DNA of 64,000 nucleotides from Streptomyces aquilus (lineage in GTDB: Bacteria; Actinomycetota; Actinomycetes; Streptomycetales; Streptomycetaceae): positions 1,922,001-1,986,000 of the forward strand of contig NZ_CP034463.1 of NCBI RefSeq assembly GCF_003955715.1, given 5' to 3'. Positions within the stretch are counted from its first letter, which is position 1. Each line of letters opens with the position of its first letter. Of the stretch, positions 39,979 through 49,283 are shown piece by piece. A program made the position numbers and the translations under genes. Under the pieces are notes generated by a model. The model had not been told where the DNA came from, did not search any database, and saw nothing but the letters and a program-made list of their open reading frames with translations.

Positions 39979-40512
39979 ATGACGCACAAGGCGTTGATCA
40001 CGGGCATCGGCGGCAGGGAACCGAAGATCGACCAGGAGGCCTTCGTGGCCCCCAACGCGACGGTGATCGGGGACGTGACCCTCGCGGCGGGGTCGAGCGT
40101 CTGGTACGGGGCGGTGGTCCGCGGCGACGTCGAGAGCATCTCCGTCGGGGCCCAGAGCAACATCCAGGACAACTGCACGCTGCATGCGGACGCGGGCTTC
40201 CCCGTCACCATCGGCGAGCGGGTCTCCGTGGGCCACAACGCCGTCGTCCACGGCGCGATGGTGGGCGACGACTGCCTGATCGGCATGGGTGCGACGGTCC
40301 TGAACGGCGCGGTGATCGGCGCGGGCTCGCTGGTGGCGGCCCAGGCACTGGTGCCGCAGGGGATGCAGGTGCCGCCGGGTTCACTGGTGGCGGGCGTACC
40401 GGCGAAGGTGCGGCGTGAGCTGACGGAGGAGGAGCGGCAGGGAGTGACGCTGAACGGCACGCTCTACGCGGACCTCGCCAAGGCTCACGGCGAGGTGCAC
40501 GGGACGCCGTGA
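39979..40512 (+). CDS. gamma carbonic anhydrase family protein
   Basis: A 177-residue left-handed beta-helix protein with VWYGAVVRGDVESISVG (RGD-type loop), IQDNCTLHADAGFP (His), and VGHNAVVHGAMVGDDCLIGM (HxxxxH), the three-His zinc pattern of gamma-class carbonic anhydrases. These bind Zn/Fe and may hydrate CO2, although many members show weak or no activity. AGGAGG at 39964-39969 precedes ATG 39979. It converges on the DedA gene. Confidence 0.88.
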   Translation: MTHKALITGIGGREPKIDQEAFVAPNATVIGDVTLAAGSSVWYGAVVRGDVESISVGAQSNIQDNCTLHADAGFPVTIGERVSVGHNAVVHGAMVGDDCLIGMGATVLNGAVIGAGSLVAAQALVPQGMQVPPGSLVAGVPAKVRRELTEEERQGVTLNGTLYADLAKAHGEVHGTP

Positions 40513-40515
40513 ACC

Positions 40516-41166
40516 TCAGTCGGCGGCCGGGACGACCTCGGGCTCGGCCGCCTGCTTCTCGGCCGTCGCCTTCTTGGCCTTCCTCTTCAGCACCAGCATG
40601 GAGGTCAGCCCGATGAGAACGGCCAGCAGCAGCCCCAGCCAGGAGAAGCGCTTCAGCCAGGACTCCGCGACGACACCCACGTAGTAGATGACGGCCGTCG
40701 TCCCACCCGCCCAGATGATCCCGCCCAGCACGTTGGCGATCAGGAACTTCCAGTACGGCATCCGCAGCACACCCGCCAACGGCCCCGCGAAGATCCTGAG
40801 CAGCGCGACGAAGCGGCCGAAGAACACGGCCCACATGCCCCACTTCTCGAAGGACCGCTCGGCCGTCGCGATGTGCCCCTCGCTGAAGTGCTTGGGGAAC
40901 TTCTTGCCCAGCCATGCCAGCAGCGGCCGCCCGCCCTTGCGGCCGATGGCGTAGCCGATCGAGTCGCCGATGACGGCACCCGCGCTGGCGCAGGCGCCGA
41001 GGACGACGGGGTTGATGTCCCCGTGCTGGGAGGCGAGCAGCGCGGAGGAGACGAGAATGATCTCGCCCGGCAGCGGGATGCCCAGGCTCTCCAGGCCGAT
41101 GACCAGGCCCACCAGCAGATAGATGCTGACCGCGGGTACGGTCTCGAGCCATTCCTGGACGTGCAC
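40516..41166 (-). CDS. DedA family membrane protein
   Basis: A 216-residue DedA/SNARE-associated-type membrane protein with four to five hydrophobic helices. The conserved loop region is GIPLPGEIILVSSALLA, then GYAIGRKGGRPLL and FFGRFVALLRIFAGPLAG. DedA proteins are lipid scramblases or flippases (including undecaprenyl phosphate in some species) and affect membrane homeostasis. The C-terminus is basic. It starts 78 bp from the carboxylesterase stop. Confidence 0.88.
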   Translation of the reverse strand: MHVQEWLETVPAVSIYLLVGLVIGLESLGIPLPGEIILVSSALLASQHGDINPVVLGACASAGAVIGDSIGYAIGRKGGRPLLAWLGKKFPKHFSEGHIATAERSFEKWGMWAVFFGRFVALLRIFAGPLAGVLRMPYWKFLIANVLGGIIWAGGTTAVIYYVGVVAESWLKRFSWLGLLLAVLIGLTSMLVLKRKAKKATAEKQAAEPEVVPAAD

Positions 41167-41203
41167 CGCCGGTTCCTCCCGTGTCCTGTGATCCCGTGTG
41201 ATC

Positions 41204-41233
41204 CCGGCGCACGCTCGCGGGAGCGTGCGCCGG
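41204..41233 (-). terminator. perfect 13-bp stem terminator hairpin after carboxylesterase
   Basis: CCGGCGCACGCTC (41204-41216), loop GCGG, GAGCGTGCGCCGG (41221-41233) is a perfect 13-bp stem just after the esterase stop on the minus strand. There is no U tract, typical of actinobacterial I-shaped terminators. It also separates this transcript from the downstream DedA gene. Confidence 0.75.
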
Positions 41234-41244
41234 AAGCCTACCCG

Positions 41245-42792
41245 TTAGGAGACGGCGGCCGGGTCCCAGAGGTTGCACCGATGCGCGCTGTGGACGGCCG
41301 TGCTCACGGCGTTACCGCCCGCGGACGCGGTGCGCAGCGAGAGCACCCGCCCGGGGCCGGAGGGCATCGCGGGCTGCCCGTCCGCCCGCGGCACCCCGCC
41401 CCGCACGAAGGACCCCCAGTACTGGACCATCTGCCGGGACAACGCCCGCTCCTCCCCGTTCAGCGGGGACTCCAGGCCGAAGTGCTTGAAGAGGTACTGC
41501 ACCTCGTTGACATGGGTCGCGCCGAAGTCGAAGTCCGTCCCGAGGTTGCGCAGCGAGGCGAAGGCCGGCCCGGTGCGGTCGGCGAACTCGTACGCGTAGA
41601 CCGGTCCGCGTGCCGCGAGCACCCCGTCGAGCCTCAGCGCCGGGCAGGCGAAGAGCATGTCGCCGAGGGCCGTGGCGTAGCCGATGGTCGGGGACTGCTG
41701 CTCAGCGAGCGGATAGCTCCGGAGGGCCTCCTCGCCGAACTCCTCCCGCATGACGGTCGGGTACTGCTCGGCCGTGAGCGGGTTGCCACCGAGGTCGAAA
41801 CGGGCGAACGCGAACAGCCGGCCCTCGTCCTGGTTCGCGCCGTTCATCACCGGAATCCCGGCCGCGGCTCCGTGGGCCAGCGCGGTGGACGGCTGCCGCG
41901 GCAGGAAGCGCCCGCCGGTCACCGGCCCCCAGTCGAAGTCGCCCTGGGCGGCGAGAAGGTCGGCGGCGGACTTGCCGCGCAGACAGGCGACGGTGTCGCA
42001 GCCCAGCTTCCGCGCGAAGTCGGCGCCCTCGGCGACGGCTGTCCGGTGCGGGCGGGCGGCGCAGTCGTCGTAGGCCCCGCTCTCGATGATGCCCGCGCGG
42101 AACAGCCCCTTGGCCGTGGGTGAGGCGAGCTGGGTGCAGACCGAGCGGCCGCCCGCCGACTCGCCCGCGATGGTCACCCGCCCGGGGTCGCCGCCGAAGC
42201 GGCCGATGTTGGCGCGCACCCAGCGCAGCGCGGCCTGCTGGTCGAGCATGCCGAAGTTGCCGGAGACACCGTCGGACGCCGCGTCGTCGAGGTCGGCCGT
42301 GGCGAGGAAACCCAGCGCCCCCAGGCGGTAGTTGACGGTCACGACGACGGTGCCGGTCTGCCGTGCGAACGTGTCCGGCACGATGTCCCGGCCGGCTCCG
42401 GCGGTGAGGCCGCCGCCGTGGAACCAGACCAGGACCGCGTTGCGGCGGGCGCCCTCGGGGACGTGGACGTTGAGATCGAGACAGTCCTCGGTGTACGTGG
42501 GCTGCTCGTACCCCGGGTCCCAACTCGCAGCCTGTACACACTTGTTGCCGAAGTCCTGTGCCCCGCGCACCCCTTGCCAGGGCTTGACCGCCCGTGGCGC
42601 GGTCCAGCGGAGCTCTCCGACCGGCGGCTCGGCGTACGGGATGCCGAGGAACTGCCTGCCCTCGGCGGTGACTTCGCCCCGCACCAGGCCCGCTTCGGTG
42701 CGCACCACGGGGTCGCCCGACGCGGCCCGGGCCGACGTGGGAAGCACCAGGGTGGCCGCGAGTGCCGTCAGCGCGACGGCGATCCGGCGCAT
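41245..42792 (-). CDS. secreted type-B carboxylesterase
   Basis: A 515-residue carboxylesterase/lipase. Signal peptide MRRIAVALTALAATLVLPTS then ARAA. The oxyanion-hole loop is WFHGGGLTAGAG and the nucleophile is Ser in VTIAGESAGGRS (GxSxG). The other triad members lie further on (NQDEGRLF, ATHVNEVQYLF). These enzymes hydrolyse esters outside the cell. ATG 42792 overlaps the GH3 gene stop (ATGA), so the two secreted hydrolases are coupled. Confidence 0.9.
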   Translation of the reverse strand: MRRIAVALTALAATLVLPTSARAASGDPVVRTEAGLVRGEVTAEGRQFLGIPYAEPPVGELRWTAPRAVKPWQGVRGAQDFGNKCVQAASWDPGYEQPTYTEDCLDLNVHVPEGARRNAVLVWFHGGGLTAGAGRDIVPDTFARQTGTVVVTVNYRLGALGFLATADLDDAASDGVSGNFGMLDQQAALRWVRANIGRFGGDPGRVTIAGESAGGRSVCTQLASPTAKGLFRAGIIESGAYDDCAARPHRTAVAEGADFARKLGCDTVACLRGKSAADLLAAQGDFDWGPVTGGRFLPRQPSTALAHGAAAGIPVMNGANQDEGRLFAFARFDLGGNPLTAEQYPTVMREEFGEEALRSYPLAEQQSPTIGYATALGDMLFACPALRLDGVLAARGPVYAYEFADRTGPAFASLRNLGTDFDFGATHVNEVQYLFKHFGLESPLNGEERALSRQMVQYWGSFVRGGVPRADGQPAMPSGPGRVLSLRTASAGGNAVSTAVHSAHRCNLWDPAAVS

Positions 42793-45254
42793 CACCGCGC
42801 CACCCCCGCCCGCGTCCGCAGTCGCAGATCCCCGGCCGACGCCCCGACCCACACGTCCCGGCGCCCGGTTCCGAGCACCCAGTCATGGCGTTCCGGGTCC
42901 CAGGAGGACAGCGTGCGCGTGGCGACGCGTACGGTGACCCGTTTGCGCTCCCCCGCTCGCAGGGTGAGCCGGCGATAGCCGCCCAACACCCGTACCGGCT
43001 GGTCGAGTCGGAGGTGCGGGGAGGGCCCCACGTACACCTGGGGCACGGCGATCCCTTCCCGGCGGCCCGTGTTGCGGACGGTGAAGGTCACCGCGAGGCC
43101 GTGGCCATGGGCCTCGGCGGACAGGTCCTCGTAGGCGAACGACGTGTACGACAGGCCGTGACCGAAGGGGAAGAGGGGCCGTACGCCCGCGGCGGCGTAC
43201 CAGCGGTAGCCGACGTGGATGCCTTCCGAGTACTCCTCGACGCCGTCCACGCCCGGGTAGCGGCGCGGGTCACCGGCGACCGGGTGGTGGTCGTCGTCGG
43301 TCGGGAAGGACTGGGTGAGCCGGCCGCCGGGGTCGGTGTCGCCGAACAGGACGGCGGCGGTGGCGGCCGCGCCCTGCTGGCCCGGGTAGTACATCTGAAG
43401 CACGGCTCCCGTGCGCTCCAGCCAGGGCATCGACGTGGCGGAGGAGGTGTTGAGGACGACGGTGGTGCGCGGGTTGGCGGCCGTGACGGCCTCGATGAGC
43501 TCGGCCTGGTGGCCGGGGAGGGCGATCGTGGTGCGGTCCTGGCCCTCGGTCGCGTCCTCGTAGGCGAACAGGACGACCTGGCGGGCGGCCTTCGCCGCCG
43601 TCACCGCCGCGGCGACGTCCGCGGCCCGGGTCGCCCCGGTGACCCGGCGCAACCGGAAGGTCTGTCCGGTGTCGCCGCCCTGTGCGGTGATCTTCACCGT
43701 GTGCGCGCCCTTGGCCAGTTGAAGCGTCCTGCGGCGCACGAGCAGTCCGTCGGGCGCGGCGGAGACGAGGCCGCCCGCGAAGTACTCGCCGTAGCCGGGC
43801 AGTACCGGGAAGAGGTCCTCGCCGTCGAGGAGCACCTTGGGCCGGGAGGCGGGCGCGCCGGTGAAGTGGAGGACGAAGGTCCACTCGTCGGCGTCGGAGA
43901 GGGTGAGTGTGCCGTCGTACGTCCACTGCTCGCCCGCGGCGACCCGATGGCCGTCGCTGTCGAGGGCGGGGCTGAACGCGGACGCGGGGATCGGCTTGCC
44001 GTAGAGGTCCTCGCCGAGGGCGTAGGTCACGTGCGCCGCGCGGGACCTGAGGGCGTCGAGCGGGCTGTCGGCGTGGTCGGGGACGACATGGGCGCTGCCG
44101 CCGCCGCTGACGAAGGGCAGGGAGCCGGTCGGGCCGATGACGGCGATGCTGCCGGTGGTCAGGGGCAGGGTGCCGTGCTCGTTGCGCAGCAAGGTCGCGC
44201 CGGCCTTGGCGACCTCCAGAGCGACGGCCGCGCCCGCCTTCGCGTCGCGTTCCGGGCGGGCCGGGGCGGTGCCGTCGAGGAGGCCGAAGCGGTCCATGAC
44301 GCTGAGGATGCGGCGTACGGACCGGTCGACGTGGTGCTCGGGCACGCTGCGGTCGCGGACGGCCGTCTTCAGCGCCGTCCCGAAATACGTGCCGTCCGGC
44401 ATCTCCATGTCGAGGCCCGCGGCGAGGGCCTCGCGGGTGCTGTGGGCGGCGAACCAGTCGGTCATCACCCAGCCGTCGAAGCCCCAGCGCCCGCGCAGGA
44501 CGTCGGTGAGGAGTGTCCTGTTCTCGCAGGCGAAGGTGCCGTTGACCTTGTTGTACGCGCCCATCACCGCGCCGGTGCCGATGCCGACGGCCGCTTCGAA
44601 GCCACGAAGCTCGACCTCGTGGAGGGTCTGCTCGTCGACCCGCACATCGATGGACATGCGGTCCTTCTCCTGGTTGTTCAGGGCGTAGTGCTTGACGGTC
44701 GCGACGAGGCCCTCGGTCTGGATGCCCTCGATCTCGGCGGCGACCAGGTCGGCGGAGAGCAGCGGGTCCTCGCTGAAGGTCTCGAAGTTGCGGCCCGCGT
44801 ACGGGGTGCGGATCACGTTGACCATCGGGGAGAGCAGGACGTCCTGGCCGAGGGCGCGGCCCTCGTGGCCGATGACGCGGCCGTAGCGGCGGGCCAGTTC
44901 CGGGTCGAAGGCGGAGGCCAGCAGCACGGGGGCGGGCAGGGCGGTGGCGTGTCGGGTCACGCGGACGCCGGCGGGGCCGTCGGCGAGGCGCAGCGGGGGG
45001 ATGCCGAGGCGTGCGACGCCCGGGACATAGCCCGCCTGCCCGAGGGAGACGGGGTCGGTGGCGCCGTGCAGGAGGGAGATCTTCTCGTCGAGGGTGAGCC
45101 TGGCGAGGAGCCGTTCGACCCGGGGCCCGGCACCGTGGCCGGGTCTGCCCCCGGCGTGGGCGAGGGGTGCGGGTCCGCCGGTGGCCGCCGCGGCGACGGT
45201 GATCGCTCCACCCAGCAGACGCAGGGTGGAACGCCGGGAGACGGTGTCGGTCAT
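42792..45254 (-). CDS. secreted glycoside hydrolase family 3 beta-glucosidase-like enzyme with PA14 insert
   Basis: An 820-residue GH3 protein. Twin-arginine-type signal (SRRSTLRLLGG) and Ala-rich stretch at the N-terminus indicate export. The GH3 N domain contains LADGPAGVRVTRHATALPAP, KHYALNNQEKDR and the nucleophile Asp in WVMTDWFAAHS. A PA14-like insert (EWTFVLHFTGAPASRPKVLL) and a C-terminal fibronectin-III-like domain (DPERHDWVLG) follow. Likely a beta-glucosidase or related exo-enzyme. It heads the transcript with the carboxylesterase. Confidence 0.9.
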   Translation of the reverse strand: MTDTVSRRSTLRLLGGAITVAAAATGGPAPLAHAGGRPGHGAGPRVERLLARLTLDEKISLLHGATDPVSLGQAGYVPGVARLGIPPLRLADGPAGVRVTRHATALPAPVLLASAFDPELARRYGRVIGHEGRALGQDVLLSPMVNVIRTPYAGRNFETFSEDPLLSADLVAAEIEGIQTEGLVATVKHYALNNQEKDRMSIDVRVDEQTLHEVELRGFEAAVGIGTGAVMGAYNKVNGTFACENRTLLTDVLRGRWGFDGWVMTDWFAAHSTREALAAGLDMEMPDGTYFGTALKTAVRDRSVPEHHVDRSVRRILSVMDRFGLLDGTAPARPERDAKAGAAVALEVAKAGATLLRNEHGTLPLTTGSIAVIGPTGSLPFVSGGGSAHVVPDHADSPLDALRSRAAHVTYALGEDLYGKPIPASAFSPALDSDGHRVAAGEQWTYDGTLTLSDADEWTFVLHFTGAPASRPKVLLDGEDLFPVLPGYGEYFAGGLVSAAPDGLLVRRRTLQLAKGAHTVKITAQGGDTGQTFRLRRVTGATRAADVAAAVTAAKAARQVVLFAYEDATEGQDRTTIALPGHQAELIEAVTAANPRTTVVLNTSSATSMPWLERTGAVLQMYYPGQQGAAATAAVLFGDTDPGGRLTQSFPTDDDHHPVAGDPRRYPGVDGVEEYSEGIHVGYRWYAAAGVRPLFPFGHGLSYTSFAYEDLSAEAHGHGLAVTFTVRNTGRREGIAVPQVYVGPSPHLRLDQPVRVLGGYRRLTLRAGERKRVTVRVATRTLSSWDPERHDWVLGTGRRDVWVGASAGDLRLRTRAGVAR

Positions 45255-45379
45255 GTGCCGTCACTCCTTCGGTATCTGAACGCACGGTGCGGCAAACGGA
45301 CTTGACGCGGGGTCAGAAACGTCTGGGACGTGGCGGGAAAACTATGACCGCTGGTGACTCGTGTCAATGAAATGAACAA

Positions 45380-45403
45380 GGACCGCCCCCGAAGGGACGG
45401 TCC
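45380..45403 (-). terminator. hairpin terminator after RICIN-domain gene
   Basis: GGACCG (45380-45385) pairs with CGGTCC (45398-45403), with a partly paired CCCC/GGGA interior and a CGAA loop. On the minus strand it lies just after the stop at 45410 and is followed by a T-rich run. Confidence 0.6.
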
Positions 45404-45409
45404 TCATGA

Positions 45410-47203
45410 TCAGCGCAGGACGGAACCGAGAGACGTGACGACGGTCCCCACCTTGTCTGACACCACGGCGGGCAGCTCCACCGGCGCCTGGAGAACCTCC
45501 TCGCCCTCCGGCTCCTCCCGGTGCTCGACCTGCGCCGCGCGCGTCTCGTAGGGCTCGGGGTCCTCACCCTGGGGCCGGCCCCCGCTCGGGGGGTCGACGG
45601 GCAGCCGCGGTGACGGCACGGCAGGGAGGCGACCGTCGCCCTTCTCCCTCTCCGGCGCCGCCTTCGCCCCCTTCTCTCCCGTCCCGCTCTTCTTCCGCGA
45701 CTCCCCCGTCGCCGCGGAGTCCGTCGTCTCCAGCACCCACCGCCGGCCCTCGGCGCCGTCCCGGTCGACGACCATGACCTCCTTGTCCTCGCCGGCGAGA
45801 GCGCGGTCCTTGTGCCAGCGCAGCAGGATCTCGCCGCGGACCGTGAGGTCGTACTGCACCTCACCGGCGTGCACCAGGCAGCCGGCCAGGACGACCGCTC
45901 GCCTGCCGGGCTCGGAGTCGAGGCAGAGCGTGGGGTCGGCGAGGGTGCGCAGCAGACCGTCGTGCTGATACGACCACTGCTGCGACACGGCCGTGGAGCA
46001 GGCGGCGAGGACCGCCGCCACACCGTCCGCGGCCGTGCCGCCGCGCAGGTCGAGGCAGAGGCCGGTGGTGAGGTTACGGAGTCTGCCGTGTCCGAGCTCC
46101 ACGGGGTCGGTGGCGGAGGCGGCCGAGGGAGAGCTCACGGGTCCCGGCCGCACCGAGGAGTCGGTGTCCTGGCCACTGGGAGCGCCCCAGGTGGCGCTCG
46201 GTTCGGGGACACCGTTGTCGCTGGACCAGCCTCGGGCGGCGAGCACGGTCGCCAGCAGGGCCAGGGAGGTCAGGCCGACCACGGCGACGGCCTTCGCCTG
46301 CCGGCGCGGTGCGACACGGCGCCGGGTCGGTGCGGGGCGGTGTCGGCCGCCGCGCGGGCGGGCGACCGGGGACTGGCTGGTGCCGCCGCGGCCGGGGCGG
46401 GAGTCGAGATAGCGCCGGGCGCCCCAGCCGAGCACGGTCTCGGCGAGCAGCACCTCCAGGCCGCCGTCGAAATGGCTCAGTTGCTCGGCGGCGTGCCGGC
46501 AGTAGCGGCACTCCATCAGATGCTGCTGGACATCGGGCAACAAGGCGCCGCCCCGGCGGATCGGGACGTCGAGGAGGCGGTTGTAGAAGCCACATTCCTT
46601 GGAGGGCGCGAGTTCCCGGTGGGCGCGGACACAGCCCTGCCGGAATTGCTCGCGGGCCTGTTCCAGCGCGTCCGCCGCACGGGCGACGTCCACGCCCAGA
46701 AGACCGGCTGGTACGGATATGGGCTCGGCTTCGACCTCGATGTGCCACAACAGGCATTGGGAGGCTCCGGGAAGTGCCTGGAATGCCCGCTCGGCGAGCT
46801 GCCGCCTTTCCGATGTGACACCGCGTGCCGCACGCAGTCCGCGCCCTCCGGTCGGCTTGCCCAGTTCCGGCAGAGCCGCGGAAATACGGTCCTCGGCGGC
46901 CCAGTCCTTCACCGTCTCCCTTACGGCGGCCAGGAGTTGAGGGCGTACGGCACCGCCGGTCGCGCGGCCGAACACCTGGTGGAACGCCGCGGCGGCCACG
47001 AGTTCGGCCGAACCGGACGACGAGGCCAGGCAGATGACCGCGTAGTCATGCGTCGCCCGCCAGTGCCGGGCGAGCAGCAGGGCGACCGCGCGGGCGCCGC
47101 CCTCGGCTCCGCCCAATTGCGCGACGAGATTACGGTCGGACTCCCCGGGGCTCGCTCCTGGGCGTGGCGGGTAGGGGGGTCGTGGGGGGTAAGGGGATTG
47201 CAC
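45410..47203 (-). CDS. sigma-like / zinc-finger / membrane / RICIN lectin protein
   Basis: A 597-residue protein. After a Pro/Tyr-rich start, residues ~20-200 resemble a degenerate ECF sigma factor (RATHDYAVICLASSSGSAEL; ALPGASQCLLWHIEVEAE; ARAADALEQAREQFRQG). An anti-sigma-like zinc site follows (H-L-M-E-C-R-Y-C). A membrane helix is at VAVVGLTSLALLATVLAA, then a Ser/Pro linker and a RICIN beta-trefoil (GHGRLRNLTTGLCLDLRGG; QQWSY; DPTLCLDSE). It may be a membrane-tethered sensor that binds extracellular glycans. GTG 47203 (VQSPYPPRPP) is the start. Sigma activity is doubtful, as key region-2 motifs are weak. Confidence 0.72.
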   Translation of the reverse strand: MQSPYPPRPPYPPRPGASPGESDRNLVAQLGGAEGGARAVALLLARHWRATHDYAVICLASSSGSAELVAAAAFHQVFGRATGGAVRPQLLAAVRETVKDWAAEDRISAALPELGKPTGGRGLRAARGVTSERRQLAERAFQALPGASQCLLWHIEVEAEPISVPAGLLGVDVARAADALEQAREQFRQGCVRAHRELAPSKECGFYNRLLDVPIRRGGALLPDVQQHLMECRYCRHAAEQLSHFDGGLEVLLAETVLGWGARRYLDSRPGRGGTSQSPVARPRGGRHRPAPTRRRVAPRRQAKAVAVVGLTSLALLATVLAARGWSSDNGVPEPSATWGAPSGQDTDSSVRPGPVSSPSAASATDPVELGHGRLRNLTTGLCLDLRGGTAADGVAAVLAACSTAVSQQWSYQHDGLLRTLADPTLCLDSEPGRRAVVLAGCLVHAGEVQYDLTVRGEILLRWHKDRALAGEDKEVMVVDRDGAEGRRWVLETTDSAATGESRKKSGTGEKGAKAAPEREKGDGRLPAVPSPRLPVDPPSGGRPQGEDPEPYETRAAQVEHREEPEGEEVLQAPVELPAVVSDKVGTVVTSLGSVLR

Positions 47204-47542
47204 TGAACCATTTCCTTCCGAGCCGCGGACGCGCGGGGAAAAACACGTACGTCGGAAAAGCAGGTGCGTGATTGGTGCATACCTATGCCGCGTCAGCTAC
47301 TGAGCGATCACCAGGGGGCGCTCACTTTCGCACACACGAATCACAGGAAACAAGAAGTTCGAGTGACCAATGTTCAAAACGCTGTGAATTCAGAAAAGTT
47401 ACCGGCGGTATCCGCACCCGCATTCGAAACCCGCGGGGACAGAGAGGCCCCAAGTTGTGTGCGAGCGGGGGTGGTTGGCACACGAAATCTCCAACCTTCG
47501 CACCGCTCCCGCCGGATGCGCACGACCGTCCGCGCACAAAAA
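47204..47542. other. intergenic region with low GC, promoter of the RICIN gene
   Basis: About 340 bp without a convincing gene. The stretch 47280-47420 is distinctly AT-richer than its surroundings (AATCACAGGAAACAAGAAG, GACCAATGTTCAAAACGC) and probably holds the regulated promoter of the RICIN-domain gene reading leftwards. No repeat or RNA structure stood out. Confidence 0.4.
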
Positions 47543-47581
47543 GGGGCGGACCCGCGGCCGTCGCGCCGCATGGTCCGCCCC
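47543..47581 (-). terminator. rho-independent terminator of the thioesterase gene
   Basis: GGGGCGGACC (47543-47552) and GGTCCGCCCC (47572-47581) form a perfect 10-bp stem. Read on the minus strand it is followed by CCCCTTTTTG, a U tract. It lies just after the thioesterase stop at 47606. Confidence 0.85.
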
Positions 47582-47605
47582 TCCGGTCAGCCAGGGGGAC
47601 GTGGC

Positions 47606-48058
47606 TCAGCTATGGGGACGCAGAGTCCACAGCACGGTCATCTCACCGGTCACCGCGCCGTCGCCGCGCCGGATCTCGATCGCCACCGGGAACTCGGGGC
47701 GCTCCCCCGCGTCCAGCTCGGCGACGACGTCGGCGGCGGGGCGCCCGAGCGTCGCCGTGGCGGTCACGGGCCCCATGGCCAGCTTCTTGTAGGCGATCTC
47801 GGCGCTGACCGCGAGCGGCACGGCGCGCGAGAGCTGGTCCCCGAACGCGGCGAGCACGATCGCGCCGCTGGCGGACTCACCGAGCGTGAACATCGCCCCG
47901 GCGTGCGGCCCGCCCACGTGGTTGTGGAACTCGCCCTGGTCCGGAAGGGAGACCACGGCCTTCTCGGGGGTGGTCTCCAGGAACTCGAGGTTCAGGGTCC
48001 GGGCCATGGGCACCGTGGCGGCAAGCATCTCGCCGATGGACATCTGGTCTGCGCTCAT
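47606..48058 (-). CDS. hotdog-fold (PaaI/DUF4442-like) thioesterase
   Basis: A 150-residue hotdog protein: PDQGEFHNHVGGPHAGAMFT, ESASGAIVLAAFGDQLSRAV, KKLAMGPVTATATLG. The HNHVGG...HAGAMF segment is the hotdog active-site helix and the overall pattern fits the YiiD/DUF4442 or PaaI group, which hydrolyses acyl-CoA thioesters. Start ATG 48058 (MSADQMSIGEML); an ATG three codons upstream (48067) is possible. It is followed by a strong terminator. Confidence 0.82.
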   Translation of the reverse strand: MSADQMSIGEMLAATVPMARTLNLEFLETTPEKAVVSLPDQGEFHNHVGGPHAGAMFTLGESASGAIVLAAFGDQLSRAVPLAVSAEIAYKKLAMGPVTATATLGRPAADVVAELDAGERPEFPVAIEIRRGDGAVTGEMTVLWTLRPHS

Positions 48059-48240
48059 GACGAGCATGTTACCCACGAGTAGCGTTGGCTGGCCAGAGCG
48101 GCGCGACGGTCGAGAAGGTGCCGGGCACGGTACGGAGGTGCACCCCCGACGGATTCCCGACCTCGGCCGTTCCACTTGCTACGTCCCTGACAAGGGTCGG
48201 TGACCGAACCGATGCACAGGCGCCACTAAGGTGGCCTCCC

Positions 48241-49272
48241 ATGTGGCCAGGACAGCAGCCGCCCGGGGGCGAGCAGAACCCGCAGGACCAGAACAACCCG
48301 TACCAGCAGCCGGGATACCAGCAACCCAATCCGTACCAGCAGCCCGGCTATCAGCAGCCCAACCCCTACGCGCAGCAGCCGCCGCAGCCGCCGACGCAGT
48401 GGGACGCGCCGGGCGCTCCGCAGCCCGCGCAGGGCGGCGGCAGCGGCGGGGGCGGCAACCGTACGAAGGTGACCGCGATCGTCGCGGCCCTCGCGGTCGT
48501 CGTGGCCGCCGGTGTCACCGGGTTCCTGGTGCTCGGCGGCGACAAGGACGACGAGGCCGACGGCGGCTCGGGCAAGGGCGGCCAGTCGGCGGCCCCGTCG
48601 AAGTCCACCGACCCGAGCGCCTCCGCCTCGGGCTCGGACGACAATCCGCGCGGCGGCGAGGCGGAGAAGGCGACGATCCCCGGCTGGAAGGTCGTCATCA
48701 ACCCCAAGTGGGGCACCGCCTTCGACGTGCCGGCCGACTGGAAGGTCGAGTCGCCGGGCATGCTCATCGGCTTCGAGAAGGACGACGCCAAGGCCGGCGA
48801 CAAGCCCATCATCACCATGTCGGCGCCGGCGTACCTCAAGGAGAAGTGGTGCACCTCCGACGACGACAAGAACGGTGACACCGAGGACACCGCCCTCGCC
48901 ACCGCCGGCACCAAGGGCGCGAACGGCGCCAAGGACACCGACGAGGTCGCGGTCAATCAGGTGGCGTGGTGGGTGTACGGCGGCTACACGCAGCCGGACA
49001 AGAAGAGCATCACGTTCGACGAGAAGGCCGAGAAGTTCACGACCACGTCGGGCGTCGAGGGCAGCATCGCCTGGGCCCGCTCCAAGAACACGCCCCGCAA
49101 GGGCAAGTGCGCGACCGACGGCAAGGCGGTCACGTTCGGGTTCAAGAACTCCACGGGTGACTACGTGGCGTTCAGCCTCTACGGCGCCACGGGCGTGAAG
49201 GACGAACTCCCGGACTCCACCATCATGAAGATCCTCGGCACGGTACGGCTGCACGGCGAGCCGACCGGCTGA
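48241..49272 (+). CDS. single-pass membrane protein with Gln/Pro/Tyr-rich cytosolic head
   Basis: A 343-residue protein. The first ~65 residues are GQQPPGG- and QQPGYQQPNPY-type repeats (two copies of NPYQQPGYQQP). One membrane helix at about residues 79-98 (VTAIVAALAVVVAAGVTGFL) follows, then a Gly/Ser/Asp linker and an extracellular globular domain (IPGWKVVINPKWGTAFDVPA; YLKEKWCTSDDDKNG). The layout is typical of actinobacterial DUF-type surface proteins. Function unknown. ATG 48241 has no clear ribosome-binding site. Confidence 0.8.
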   Translation: MWPGQQPPGGEQNPQDQNNPYQQPGYQQPNPYQQPGYQQPNPYAQQPPQPPTQWDAPGAPQPAQGGGSGGGGNRTKVTAIVAALAVVVAAGVTGFLVLGGDKDDEADGGSGKGGQSAAPSKSTDPSASASGSDDNPRGGEAEKATIPGWKVVINPKWGTAFDVPADWKVESPGMLIGFEKDDAKAGDKPIITMSAPAYLKEKWCTSDDDKNGDTEDTALATAGTKGANGAKDTDEVAVNQVAWWVYGGYTQPDKKSITFDEKAEKFTTTSGVEGSIAWARSKNTPRKGKCATDGKAVTFGFKNSTGDYVAFSLYGATGVKDELPDSTIMKILGTVRLHGEPTG

Positions 49273-49283
49273 CGCCCGCTCCC

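Noticed and set aside
42762..45305. Plus-strand frame of 847 codons
   Set aside because: Antisense to the GH3 gene; composition typical of a shadow frame and no domain seen.
47264..48082. Plus-strand frame of 272 codons
   Set aside because: It is antisense to the thioesterase and its terminator; no motif, and the low-GC start is better read as promoter.
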